Shown: piece by piece, positions 17,465-26,181 of the stretch
How the letters are laid out: every line of letters starts with the position of its first letter
Numbering within the stretch: position 1 is the first letter of the stretch
Assembly (NCBI RefSeq): GCF_015056685.1
Contig: NZ_SVFW01000011.1
Coordinates: forward strand, 25,560-89,559
DNA from: Butyrivibrio sp.
GTDB lineage: Bacteria; Bacillota; Clostridia; Lachnospirales; Lachnospiraceae
DNA length: 64,000 bases
Direction: 5' to 3'
Position numbers and translations under genes: made by a program
Notes under the pieces: generated by a model
The model's database searches: none
Told to the model about the DNA's origin: nothing
The model's input: the letters and a program-made list of their open reading frames with translations, nothing else

Positions 17465-19741
17465 CTAATCCTCTTTCAATAATCCATAATATGCCTGTCC
17501 AAGGGCAATTCCAGCATCACCTGACGGAACAAGCCTGTTCCAATAAACATCAAATCCCTCTTTTGTCAAAAGAGCTATTGTATTCTTTAAAAGTATCCGG
17601 TTCGCAAATACTCCTCCGGACAAACAAACTTTTGATTCCTTGACATTGCTTCTAAGTATACTACATATTTTCACGATATAATAAGCCAAAGCTAAATGAA
17701 AACCATATGCAATGTCCTTTGTTTCAAAACTTCCATCTGCAATACATCCCTTTATCTGTGAAAAAAGATCAAGCTGATCGAATATAATTTCTCCTTCTTC
17801 ATTTTCGATGATTTTTACATCAAACAAAGGAAAATGACTTCCATCACAGAGCGAAGCTTCTTTTTCAAGTAAGATCGCGCACTCACCTTCGAATGAATTA
17901 TAGTCCTTTATTCCCAAAAGTGCACATACGCAGTCAAATAATCTTCCGACACTGGAAGTTTCATAAGTATTTATATTATTTTTAAGAGCAGCCTTAACGA
18001 TATCACTGCCGTTATCATTAAGAGCTATCTCATAGCATTCTTTTACAATATTTGCCTTCTTGGGTGCTGTATCTCCGCCCATAAGCTTAATATACGATAA
18101 GTGGCTCTTTCTCGTATAATCTGTGCCATTACACAGAAAAACTTCTCCACCCCAGACTTTATCGTCATCGCCAAAGCCTGTACCATCAAAGGCAATTCCA
18201 ATACATGATCTTAATTCATTTTCTGCCATGACAGATAAAACATGAGCATAATGATGCTGCAATCTTATCAGTTCTATGTTCCTTTTTTCTGCATATTCTT
18301 TTGCATACTTTGATGAAAAATACAAAGGATGCTTATCGCAGACTGCTCTCCCTGGAACAAATGAAAAAAGATCTGAATTTCTTTTTATTAGTTTATTAAA
18401 AAGCTCATAGGTGTCAGCATCTTCTAAATTGCCTATAAACTGGCTAAGAACAACTCTGTCTTTTTTGGCAAACGAAAATGTGCTCTTTAGGTCTCCACCA
18501 AAACAAATAGTTGACGTGTTATTATCTGAGCCTTTGCAGATTATAGGAAGCGGCGAAAAACCTCTTGCCCTTCTGATAAACTGGGAAGAATACTCCCCGT
18601 TCTCATTTTGGATAACAAATACCACAGAATCATCCTGAGGCTGATTTATCCTTCTTTTATGGAAAAGAACTCCGTCAACATAATATTCTTTTGATACATC
18701 CATTAGTTTTTGGTCAAAAGAATCATGATCAATAATTATTGGCTGACCAGAAATATTGGCGCTTGTACAGATTAGTGGACCAACTTCATCAGTTAATAAT
18801 CTGTGTATGCCTGCTGATGGCAAAAAAGCACCTATATAATTACTGTCCTTGCAGACTTCATAAGGAAAGTCCTGCTTTTTATTTAATAAAACAATAGGTC
18901 TTGCCAAAGACAATAAAAGTTCTTCTTCCTTCTCGTTAACTTCAGCGTATTTTTTTATACTATCAACTGTCGAAAACATAACAGCAAAAGGCTTATTCTC
19001 TCTGCCTTTTATCTGTCTTAAACGTAAAGCAACAGGATCCTCAGGCTTACATATAAGCTGATAACCCGATACACCCTTTAGTCCTATGATCTTACCTTCG
19101 CTTAAAAGAGAAATTGCTTTTTTCACAGCATCTTCCCTTTCAAGGTGAACAGATTCTGCCCCGTCATAGTAGTCAAGAATCATGAAAGGTCCACAATCAT
19201 GACAGGAAATTGTCTGTGCATGCCTTCTACGTCCACTTTTATACTCCGAAAGGCAGTTGGGACACATTTCAAAATCGATCATTGTGGTCGTATGTCTGTC
19301 ATAGGGAAGAGAGTCCAAAATACTGATACGAGGCCCACATGAAGCACAGCTTATAAGCGGATATCTATATCTCCTATCGTCTTTTGAAAGCATCTCATTA
19401 AGGCATTTATCACAGATACCTATGTCAGGTAATACTATTGGAAGTTCAGATTTAAGATCCACAACTGAGCTTTCTACAATAGCAAAATCATTAAAAGAAT
19501 AATTGCTTTCATTAAGCTTTTCTCTGACAATATCTAATACAAATGAGCCTTCAGGCTGGACATTTTTAAGCTCATCGCAAAAATCATCTATAGTTTTTTC
19601 CAAGCCGGAAACAATGATCTCTACTGCAGCTCCTATATTTTTTACCTGCCCCTTAAGACCATATTCAGTTGCTTTTTTTAAAACAAAAGGGCGGTAGCCT
19701 ACTCCCTGCACCGCCCCTTTGACTAAGATTTTTTCTGTCAT
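17465..19741 (-). CDS. hypF: Carbamoyltransferase HypF
   Basis: This 758-residue protein has the full HypF architecture. It begins with an acylphosphatase-like domain (VKGAVQGVGYRPFV), then two zinc fingers (CDKCLNEM...CASCGP, CPNCLSEY...CHDCGP). A YrdC-like domain (GLKGVSGYQLICKP, REENKPF-type stretch) and a C-terminal Kae1-like carbamoyltransferase domain (HHYAHVLSVMAEN, AFDGTGFGDD, LSGGVFANRIL) follow. It turns carbamoyl phosphate into the cyanide precursor on HypE. I chose the ATG at 19741, which overlaps the TGA stop of echF by one base; the TTG one codon earlier is less likely. Confidence 0.96.
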   Translation of the reverse strand: MTEKILVKGAVQGVGYRPFVLKKATEYGLKGQVKNIGAAVEIIVSGLEKTIDDFCDELKNVQPEGSFVLDIVREKLNESNYSFNDFAIVESSVVDLKSELPIVLPDIGICDKCLNEMLSKDDRRYRYPLISCASCGPRISILDSLPYDRHTTTMIDFEMCPNCLSEYKSGRRRHAQTISCHDCGPFMILDYYDGAESVHLEREDAVKKAISLLSEGKIIGLKGVSGYQLICKPEDPVALRLRQIKGRENKPFAVMFSTVDSIKKYAEVNEKEEELLLSLARPIVLLNKKQDFPYEVCKDSNYIGAFLPSAGIHRLLTDEVGPLICTSANISGQPIIIDHDSFDQKLMDVSKEYYVDGVLFHKRRINQPQDDSVVFVIQNENGEYSSQFIRRARGFSPLPIICKGSDNNTSTICFGGDLKSTFSFAKKDRVVLSQFIGNLEDADTYELFNKLIKRNSDLFSFVPGRAVCDKHPLYFSSKYAKEYAEKRNIELIRLQHHYAHVLSVMAENELRSCIGIAFDGTGFGDDDKVWGGEVFLCNGTDYTRKSHLSYIKLMGGDTAPKKANIVKECYEIALNDNGSDIVKAALKNNINTYETSSVGRLFDCVCALLGIKDYNSFEGECAILLEKEASLCDGSHFPLFDVKIIENEEGEIIFDQLDLFSQIKGCIADGSFETKDIAYGFHLALAYYIVKICSILRSNVKESKVCLSGGVFANRILLKNTIALLTKEGFDVYWNRLVPSGDAGIALGQAYYGLLKED

Positions 19742-20223
19742 CAATCTTTCTTTTCTTGTGTATTTGCTGTAGCAGCAGGATTAGCGTTTGCAGCTCCTGC
19801 GTTTGCATTTGCGGCAGCAGCCTTAGCTGCAGCTGCAGCAGCCGCACGTTCTTTTGCAGCCTTCATCAAAGCTTCCTGAGCTGCAATTGCCTTCTCTGAC
19901 TGTTTAAAAGTCTTAGTAATCTTCTCATCGCCAGGTTCCTGGAATCTGACACCCATTGAAAGACATTTCTTAGGACAATTATCAACACAACATCTACACT
20001 GTATGCAGCTCATAGGTCTGATAGACCATGTCTTTGCTGCCTTATCTACAGTGATCGCATGTGTTGGGCACTTAATTGAGCAAAGGCCGCAAAGGACACA
20101 TACGTCCATATCATTTTCAACATGTCCCCTGGTACCTTCAGGAAATTGCTTTTCTGCCTTTCTTGTATATGGCTTTGATACAAGGTTACGAAGAATTGTT
20201 TTCTTAAAACTTACAAATGCCAT
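19741..20223 (-). CDS. echF: Ech hydrogenase ferredoxin-like subunit EchF with Ala-rich tail
   Basis: This 160-residue protein has two [4Fe-4S] motifs, CVLCGLCSIKCP and CIQCRCCVDNCPKKC, as in the polyferredoxin subunit that passes electrons from ferredoxin into the complex. A long alanine-rich, low-complexity tail (about 40 residues from AAKERAAAAAA onward) follows, which simple EchF proteins do not need. I chose the ATG at 20223 behind GGAG; a TTG six codons upstream has no ribosome-binding site. The downstream hypF start overlaps its stop. Confidence 0.9.
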   Translation of the reverse strand: MAFVSFKKTILRNLVSKPYTRKAEKQFPEGTRGHVENDMDVCVLCGLCSIKCPTHAITVDKAAKTWSIRPMSCIQCRCCVDNCPKKCLSMGVRFQEPGDEKITKTFKQSEKAIAAQEALMKAAKERAAAAAAAKAAAANANAGAANANPAATANTQEKKD

Positions 20224-20253
20224 CTCTAATCTCCATCCCAAATAAATATTTCA

Positions 20254-21333
20254 TTATCTTTCAGTACAACTGATACAAGGATCAATAGTAAGTACAAGAA
20301 TAGGTACATCTGCCAGATCGCATCCCTTTAATGTCTCAACAAGGCCTGAAAGGTTTGCAAATGTGGGAGTTCTAACTCTCATTCTGTCTATGAACTTTGT
20401 TCCGTTAGCCTTTACATAATAAAGAGCTTCTCCTCTTGGCTGCTCGATTCTCATCATATATTCGCCGTTTGGCATACCCTTAACAGGAACATCAATATCT
20501 CCTGAAGGCATTTTGTCGATACACTGACGAATAATATCAAATGCCTGGAAAATCTCCTTTATACGGCATTCAGTACGGGCATATGAATCACCCTCTGTAG
20601 AAATAATTGGCTCAAAATCAATATCGCCGTAAGCACAGTATCCTGTTGATCTGATATCACGACTGATTCCGCTTGCTCTAAGGAAAGGTCCTGTACATCC
20701 AAGTGCATCAGCCTGTTCAGGAGTGAGAATACCAACGCCACGAAGTCGTGTCTGAACAGCAGCATCATTAAGGAATGGCTTAGCAATAGCCTTAAGATCT
20801 TCTTCCATTTTATTTATTCTCTGATAAAAATCTTTAAGCATTTCATCAGATACATCTCTTCTGATACCACCGATCTTCATAACAGAGAAAATAACTCTTC
20901 CGCCTGTAGATGCCTCAAACATATCAAGGGCATCCTCTCTAAGTCTCCAGCAATCCATGTAAAGAGACTCAAATCCAAAGGCATCAGCCAAAAGGCCGAG
21001 CCAAAGAAGATGTGAATGGATTCTTGAAAGCTCTGACCAGATAGTTCTAAGATATTTTGCTCTTGCAGGAACATCAATATCCATAATATGTTCAACAGCT
21101 TCTGAATATCCAAGTCCATGGCCAAGTGAGCAGATACCGCAAATACGCTCGGCTACATAAACCATCTCATTAAAATCTTTTTTATCAACCAGCTTTTCAA
21201 GACCTCTGTGAATGAAACCTATTGAAGGGATAGCTTCAATAACCTTCTCATCCTCCATAACAAGGTCCAGATGTATTGGTTCCGGAAGAACCGGATGCTG
21301 GGGTCCAAATGGAATAACACTTCTAGTAGACAT
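20254..21333 (-). CDS. echE: Ech [NiFe] hydrogenase large subunit EchE
   Basis: This 359-residue protein has the nickel-iron ligands as C65/C68 (RICGIC) and C353/C356 (DPCISC). It is related to NuoD of complex I. The chain ends three residues after the last ligand (CTER), so there is no C-terminal extension to be cleaved, unlike most group 1-3 and HycE-type large subunits. The start is ATG behind GGAGG. Inference: it is matured by HypCDEF without a protease. It should reduce protons to H2 using electrons from reduced ferredoxin. Confidence 0.95.
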   Translation of the reverse strand: MSTRSVIPFGPQHPVLPEPIHLDLVMEDEKVIEAIPSIGFIHRGLEKLVDKKDFNEMVYVAERICGICSLGHGLGYSEAVEHIMDIDVPARAKYLRTIWSELSRIHSHLLWLGLLADAFGFESLYMDCWRLREDALDMFEASTGGRVIFSVMKIGGIRRDVSDEMLKDFYQRINKMEEDLKAIAKPFLNDAAVQTRLRGVGILTPEQADALGCTGPFLRASGISRDIRSTGYCAYGDIDFEPIISTEGDSYARTECRIKEIFQAFDIIRQCIDKMPSGDIDVPVKGMPNGEYMMRIEQPRGEALYYVKANGTKFIDRMRVRTPTFANLSGLVETLKGCDLADVPILVLTIDPCISCTER

Positions 21334-21347
21334 TACAGTTCCTCCAA

Positions 21348-21680
21348 TTACTTAAATGGTGTCTCTATCGCTGTGCGATAAAGTTTACCCTCATAGTCTA
21401 TATTTATCATCTTAACCTTTACACCAAAAAGGTCATGCATTTCATTCTCATATATGAAAGCACATGGGAAAATACTTGTTATACTTGATATTTCATTCTC
21501 TTCAGGAAGAGTTATCTTAAGCTGTTTAACCTCAAGCTCTTTTCCAAAAGAATAAATAAGCTCATATCCATCAGGTATTCTTGTAGCACACTGCTGCATA
21601 AGATGATAACCATTAAACTTAAGCTTCTGAGATTCATCTATAATGCTTTCAGGATTGACATTAATAAATTCTGTATTCAT
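21348..21680 (-). CDS. echD: Ech hydrogenase subunit EchD (NuoC-like)
   Basis: This 110-residue protein matches the small NuoC-like subunit. A central ISSITSIFPCAFIYENEMHDLFGV carries the typical family motif ExExxDLFG-like EMHDLFGVK. It is short compared with NuoC, as usual for Ech complexes. Its start overlaps the stop of echC by one base (TAATG) and it lies 14 bases before echE. It is a peripheral, structural subunit without cofactors. Confidence 0.88.
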   Translation of the reverse strand: MNTEFINVNPESIIDESQKLKFNGYHLMQQCATRIPDGYELIYSFGKELEVKQLKITLPEENEISSITSIFPCAFIYENEMHDLFGVKVKMINIDYEGKLYRTAIETPFK

Positions 21681-22375
21681 TATTTATTATCTCCTTTCTC
21701 AGCATTATTCGTTGCAACTGGGGCTGCCTGAGCATTAACAGGCTTAGCAGCATTTGCAGCTGGAGCTGCAGGTGCAGGCGCAACAGGCTTTGGTGCAGGC
21801 TTTGCTGTAGCCTTGATCTTTTCTTCAGCCTGCTCTCTTAAAGCTTCTTCAGTAAGAACTGCATCATACTGTGTGCTCGGATCATAGTCATCAGCAGTCA
21901 TATGAACAGCCATCTTACTGTAATCAACAGTACAATAGCCCTGTTTCATTGATTCTTTAAGTTTCTTTCTCTTTTCTTCAAGAATGCCAACAGCCTTAAC
22001 AACTCCTTCAATAAGGGCTTCAGGTCTTACAGCACATCCAGGAACATATACATCAACAGGAACTACTTTATCAGCTCCTCCTAAAATGTTGTAACACTCT
22101 TTAAAGATACCGCCGTCGCATGCGCAGATTCCGCAGGCAACAACAACCTTTGGATCAGGCATCATATTATATAACTGTCTTACTACAGGGGCTGTCTGAG
22201 CATTGATGCCACCAGTTAAAAGTAAAACATCAGCGTGTTTAGGATTACCAGTATTTATGATACCAAAACGCTCTACGTCATAAAGTGGAGTCATTGTGGC
22301 AAGAACTTCTATATCACAGCCATTGCAGCTGGATGCATCATAATGTAACACCCATGGTGATTTAGATATTTTCAT
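21680..22375 (-). CDS. echC: Ech hydrogenase small subunit EchC (NuoB-like) with Ala/Pro-rich tail
   Basis: This 231-residue protein has the NuoB-type proximal [4Fe-4S] cluster ligands in SSCNGCDIEV, CGICACDGG and YVPGCAVRPE. Residues after about 145 are an extension ending in a 45-residue Ala/Pro-rich stretch (KPAPKPVAPAPAAPAA and on). That is unusual for this subunit and similar in composition to the tail of EchF. I chose the ATG at 22375; a GTG three codons earlier would sit too close to the GGGA ribosome-binding site. Confidence 0.92.
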   Translation of the reverse strand: MKISKSPWVLHYDASSCNGCDIEVLATMTPLYDVERFGIINTGNPKHADVLLLTGGINAQTAPVVRQLYNMMPDPKVVVACGICACDGGIFKECYNILGGADKVVPVDVYVPGCAVRPEALIEGVVKAVGILEEKRKKLKESMKQGYCTVDYSKMAVHMTADDYDPSTQYDAVLTEEALREQAEEKIKATAKPAPKPVAPAPAAPAANAAKPVNAQAAPVATNNAEKGDNK

Positions 22376-22398
22376 TGATCTCACATTCCCTTTCCGTA

Positions 22399-23265
22399 TT
22401 ATTTAAGCACATTAAGAATAAGCAGATTTGTACCTGCAAAAACTAAAATTACTGACCATGTAACTTTGAGCATTGTAATGTATTTTACACGAGGGAACAG
22501 ATTATCAATAAGTGTCTCAAGGAAAAATACAACTGCACATGCAATAAGTGCCCAAACTCTGCTGATAGGATTTGCTGTTAAGAAGAACATTCCAACAATA
22601 CCCATCATAAGTACTGTGTCATACCACTCTGCTATCTCAACAAATGCAAGGTTATTACCTGAAAGATCGGTAGTAAGACCTTTAACCATTTCCTGATGCA
22701 TATGATGTGAAGTACTAAGATCAAAAGGTGATTTACGAAGCTTGATTATAAGAATAAATACAAATCCTATAAAGAAACCAGGGATCTGAACGATTGCAGG
22801 AACACTTGCCTGGATCAGATCATTTACCATAAAGCTTCCGTTTGCATAATAAAAACCAATCGCTACCAAAAGTGTCATAGGCTCATAACACATCATCTGT
22901 AAAAGCTCACGCTGAGCACCCATGATACTGTAAGGACCATTAGTAGAAAATGCAGCCATAACCATAACAACTTCGGCCATTGAAAGAGCAAAGAAAACTA
23001 AAAGCATATCTCCGCCTGCAAAGAACAATGTACCTGTAAAGATTGTCATGATAAGGTAACCTGTAACAAACAAAACCTGAATGCTGTTAACAACGGTTGT
23101 CTGCTTGTTTAAAAGCTTATATACATCGTAAAATGGCTGGAAAACCGGAGGGCCCTGTCTACCCTGCATACGAGCAGAAATAACACGGTCTACGCCTGAA
23201 AGAAGTCCTCCAATAAGTGGTGCCAAAATAATATAAAGTACAGCCTTAAGTATGATCATAGACAT
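22399..23265 (-). CDS. echB: Ech hydrogenase membrane subunit EchB (NuoH-like)
   Basis: This 288-residue protein has about eight membrane helices. The NuoH-type motif GVDRVISARMQGRQGPPVFQPFYD is in the first loop, and EVVMVMAAFS and FVEIAEWYDT-type acidic residues follow. It links the hydrogenase arm to the ion channel. The ATG at 23265 overlaps the stop of echA (TAATG) and sits behind GGAGG. The longer open frame reaching to 23331 would overlap echA by 67 bases and is rejected. Confidence 0.93.
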   Translation of the reverse strand: MSMIILKAVLYIILAPLIGGLLSGVDRVISARMQGRQGPPVFQPFYDVYKLLNKQTTVVNSIQVLFVTGYLIMTIFTGTLFFAGGDMLLVFFALSMAEVVMVMAAFSTNGPYSIMGAQRELLQMMCYEPMTLLVAIGFYYANGSFMVNDLIQASVPAIVQIPGFFIGFVFILIIKLRKSPFDLSTSHHMHQEMVKGLTTDLSGNNLAFVEIAEWYDTVLMMGIVGMFFLTANPISRVWALIACAVVFFLETLIDNLFPRVKYITMLKVTWSVILVFAGTNLLILNVLK

Positions 23266-25202
23266 TAGAAAGCACCTCCAACAACAATGATAAGCATTAC
23301 TGCAACAAGAACAGTAGCTATGTAAATACAAGGTTTGAGAAGTTTCTTTTCACCAAAGTAATCTGTCATATACCAGTTAGACATATAAAGAGCTCTCTCT
23401 TTTCCAAAAGAGTCAATATAGTGTCTGTCATCTCCTGCATTAACACCTGCAACATAAGACATTGTCATCTTGGAGTTCTTACCAATTGACAAGAATCTTG
23501 CTCCGATAGGGATCATAAATACCATTGCAACCATTATCATCATGATAATGATATCACTGCCGCCGATAACATCGGGAATACTTGTATGATAAGCCTCATC
23601 AAGTATAGGCTGTATCATATGACCTGACATCCATGGGAATGCGAAGCACATGATAACAATAAGTGATGTCAATGGGAAAATAGATACCATCTCACTTCTA
23701 GGAGTTGTATCTTCAAGCTCAAATGACTGATGAATAACTGTGCAGATCTTACCAAGCCATTTTGCCCAGTAGAACAATGTACTTCCTGAACCAAAAACAA
23801 GGAAAAGAACAAGCCATACTGAACCTGAATCTACGAATGATTTAAGAGCAGCCCACTTGGAAACAAGCATTCCAAACGGAGCCATGAACATTCCGCAAAT
23901 ACCAATGATCATGATAAATGCAAGTCTTGGAAGCTTAATGATAAGGCCATGCATATCCTCGATATCACGGCTGTGCATACAGTTCTCGATATCACCAACT
24001 GTCTGGAACAGAAGTGACTTAGAAACAGCATGGAACAAAACAAGCATTACAGCAGCCCAAACACCTTCGGTAGTACCGGTTCCGGCACAGGCTGTAATAA
24101 GTCCAAGGTTTGAGATTGTTGAATAAGCAAGAACCTTTTTACCATCACTAACTGTAATAGCAAGAAGTGATGCTGCAAAGAATGTGAAACCACCAATTAC
24201 GGTGATCATGATTCCGGTAAGAGTTCCAGCCATGACAGGTGCTACTCTGATGAGCATATACACACCAATCTTTACCATTGTAGCTGAGTGAAGAAGCGCA
24301 CTAGATGGTGTAGGTGCAACCATAGCGCCAAGAAGCCATCTTGAGAATGGGAACTGTGCACTCTTTGTCAAAGCTGCAAATGCGAATAATGTTACAGGCA
24401 CAATGACAATAGCTGGTGCTGAAGTCTGTGTAACCTGGCTGAGATTAGAAATCTGTAATTCTGGATTTAAATTGCAGTACAAAAGACCTGCAGCAAAACC
24501 ACATCCACCAAGAAGGTTCATCCACAGAGCTCTGAAAGAATTGTCTACAGCTTCCTGTGTTCTTGTATAACCAATCATGAGGAATGAACATACACTTGTG
24601 ATCTCCCAGAAGAAATAGATCCAGCCAAGATTATCAGAAGAAATAAGTCCGAACATTGCACCAAGAAATACAAACATAAGAGCAAGGAAATAATTAGAAC
24701 GATCCTGCACATCTGTGTGATGATGATGATAGTCCTTCATATATCCTGATGCATAGATGCAAATAAGAATACCAACAATACCTACGATCAGATACATAAC
24801 AGCTGCAAAAGTATCAATACGAATATGTGTATTGCCCTCTACAGCTTTTCCTGTAAGATCCATCCAAAGTACCGGAATGGTTCCAACAAGAGAAAAGATA
24901 ATAGCATAATACTTTTTGTATTTAATGCTGAGAAAACATACAAGACCCATAAGAAAAATCTCGCCGGCAATAACGAGCATATCAGGCACATGCGTGTGTT
25001 CCAAGTATACAAACTGAGATGTATCCCCGGATGTAAGAACATTAACAGCAACATAAATAGCAGTTACCATAATTGTAAATCCGCCAATTATTATAACTGC
25101 GCTTCTCAAAGGACTTGCCTTTTTAAGAAAACCTATGATCACTGCCATTAAAAAAGGAAATAAGATAAGAAAGTTTACTGCATTTAACATAGTAATAGCC
25201 AA
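23265..25202 (-). CDS. echA: Ech hydrogenase ion-translocating subunit EchA (NuoL-like)
   Basis: This 645-residue protein has many membrane helices of the NuoL/MrpA antiporter type. Motifs include YFFWEITSVCSFLMIGYTR with the conserved channel Glu, KSAQFPFSRWLLGAMVAPTPSSALLHSATMVKIG with the channel Lys, and FHAVSKSLLF. It should couple H2 formation to H+ or Na+ transport. It is the first structural ech gene, 40 bases after the csoR-like gene. The C terminus faces a long hydrophobic helix. The pumped ion cannot be told from the sequence. Confidence 0.93.
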   Translation of the reverse strand: MAITMLNAVNFLILFPFLMAVIIGFLKKASPLRSAVIIIGGFTIMVTAIYVAVNVLTSGDTSQFVYLEHTHVPDMLVIAGEIFLMGLVCFLSIKYKKYYAIIFSLVGTIPVLWMDLTGKAVEGNTHIRIDTFAAVMYLIVGIVGILICIYASGYMKDYHHHHTDVQDRSNYFLALMFVFLGAMFGLISSDNLGWIYFFWEITSVCSFLMIGYTRTQEAVDNSFRALWMNLLGGCGFAAGLLYCNLNPELQISNLSQVTQTSAPAIVIVPVTLFAFAALTKSAQFPFSRWLLGAMVAPTPSSALLHSATMVKIGVYMLIRVAPVMAGTLTGIMITVIGGFTFFAASLLAITVSDGKKVLAYSTISNLGLITACAGTGTTEGVWAAVMLVLFHAVSKSLLFQTVGDIENCMHSRDIEDMHGLIIKLPRLAFIMIIGICGMFMAPFGMLVSKWAALKSFVDSGSVWLVLFLVFGSGSTLFYWAKWLGKICTVIHQSFELEDTTPRSEMVSIFPLTSLIVIMCFAFPWMSGHMIQPILDEAYHTSIPDVIGGSDIIIMMIMVAMVFMIPIGARFLSIGKNSKMTMSYVAGVNAGDDRHYIDSFGKERALYMSNWYMTDYFGEKKLLKPCIYIATVLVAVMLIIVVGGAF

Positions 25203-25242
25203 GGTATTTCGCCCCTTTCAAATGCTTTTCAATTTTTTTAGC

Positions 25243-25539
25243 TCATGAATTTTTTAAGAATTTATCGATGGCGTCATTTAACTCTTTGACAGCATCTTCA
25301 TCTCCATCCTGAACCGCATGAACTATACAATGACTGATGTGTTCCTTAAGAAGTTCTTTTCCGCAGCCGTTTATTGCCGACCTCACAGCTGCAAGTTGGA
25401 TAAGTACTTCAGTACAATCCTTGTCATCTTCAACCATCCTCTTTACGGACTCCAAATGTCCGATTGCTTTTGACAGACGGTTTACAATAGCTTTCATTTT
25501 TGCGGGATCATGGTGATGATTATGGGTATGAGAACTCAT
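25243..25539 (-). CDS. CsoR/RcnR/FrmR-family repressor with His-rich N terminus
   Basis: This 98-residue all-helical protein belongs to the DUF156 metal/formaldehyde sensor family. It keeps the family ligand positions as Cys (DKDCTEV), His (LLKEHI) and Cys (SHCIV). The N terminus reads MSSHTHNHHHD, supplying extra His near the site where RcnR-type nickel sensors use an N-terminal His. It heads the ech-hyp operon, 40 bases before echA, with ATG behind GGAGG. Inference: it senses nickel, or another metal or electrophile, and adjusts hydrogenase expression. CsoR (copper) and FrmR (formaldehyde) roles are alternatives. Confidence 0.85.
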   Translation of the reverse strand: MSSHTHNHHHDPAKMKAIVNRLSKAIGHLESVKRMVEDDKDCTEVLIQLAAVRSAINGCGKELLKEHISHCIVHAVQDGDEDAVKELNDAIDKFLKNS

Positions 25540-25558
25540 AAAAAACCTCCAAAAAACA

Positions 25559-25627
25559 ATGTGCGTTTTCGTTAATTTTTTGACTTTTGTTTACAAACAA
25601 AAATAAAAGTCCAACAAAACCGCACAT
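25559..25627 (-). promoter_or_regulatory. Nested inverted repeats in the csoR-ech leader
   Basis: Outer arms ATGTGCG (25559-25565) and CGCACAT (25621-25627) pair and are extended by TTTT/AAAA with one bulge. Inner arms GACTTTT and AAAAGTC (25582-25588/25605-25611) enclose a perfect 8-bp palindrome TTTTGTTT-AC-AAACAAAA. The element lies between the promoter and the ribosome-binding site, so it can be a DNA operator, a leader RNA hairpin, or both. Confidence 0.6.
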
Positions 25628-25640
25628 CAAGCCGAAATTT

Positions 25641-25669
25641 ATTATATTTCTATCCGCAAAAAAAATCAA
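25641..25669 (-). promoter_or_regulatory. SigA-type promoter of the csoR-ech-hyp operon
   Basis: On the minus strand TTGATT, 17 bases and a perfect TATAAT. Transcription would begin near 25634, giving a leader of about 95 bases that contains the nested inverted repeats. Confidence 0.75.
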
Positions 25670-25675
25670 TAAAGA

Positions 25676-26119
25676 TTATCTAACATTTCCAATAATCTTG
25701 TATAAAAGATTATACAAAATTTTAGCCTCATCTTCAGACAATTTTACGCATGACCCAATAGATGAAGGTATACTTATAGCTTCATCTCTGAGTTTTTCTC
25801 CATCTGAAGTTATAGAAACAACAAGGTTTCTCTCATCTTCGCTGGATCGTTCTCTTGTAATATAGCCCTTAGACTCAAGCTTTTTAAGTACAGGAGTAAG
25901 AGTACCGGAATCAAGATAAAGGCACTCTCCTAAAGTCTTAACATTTACAGTTTTTTTCTCCCACATAACCATCATAGTAATATACTGGGTGTATGTAAGA
26001 TCAATCTTGTCAAGATAAGGTTTATACCTTCTTATTATCTCCTTGGAACAAGCATATAAAGGAAAGCAAAGCTGGTTTCCAAGTTTTAATGATTCGTATT
26101 TTTCTTCGTTATCTATCAT
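25676..26119 (-). CDS. MarR-family transcriptional regulator
   Basis: This 147-residue protein has the winged helix-turn-helix of MarR proteins. The reading helix is LGECLYLDSGTLTPVLKKLE, followed by the wing GYITRERSSEDERNLVVSIT. The N terminus (LCFPLYACSKEIIRRY) resembles the OhrR/MgrA branch, where a Cys in this place senses peroxide. It lies between the P-type ATPase gene (62 bases upstream) and the csoR-ech promoter. Its targets are unknown. An OhrR-like redox sensor role is inference from the N-terminal Cys. Confidence 0.88.
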   Translation of the reverse strand: MIDNEEKYESLKLGNQLCFPLYACSKEIIRRYKPYLDKIDLTYTQYITMMVMWEKKTVNVKTLGECLYLDSGTLTPVLKKLESKGYITRERSSEDERNLVVSITSDGEKLRDEAISIPSSIGSCVKLSEDEAKILYNLLYKIIGNVR

Positions 26120-26181
26120 AACTAACTCCTAAATATAATTTTATGCTATTTAATTATACATTATTATTCAAAAAAAACTAA

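Noticed and set aside
23265..23331. N-terminal extension of echB rich in Cys, Tyr and His
   Set aside because: It overlaps echA in another frame; the ATG at 23265 with GGAGG and TAATG coupling is the better start.
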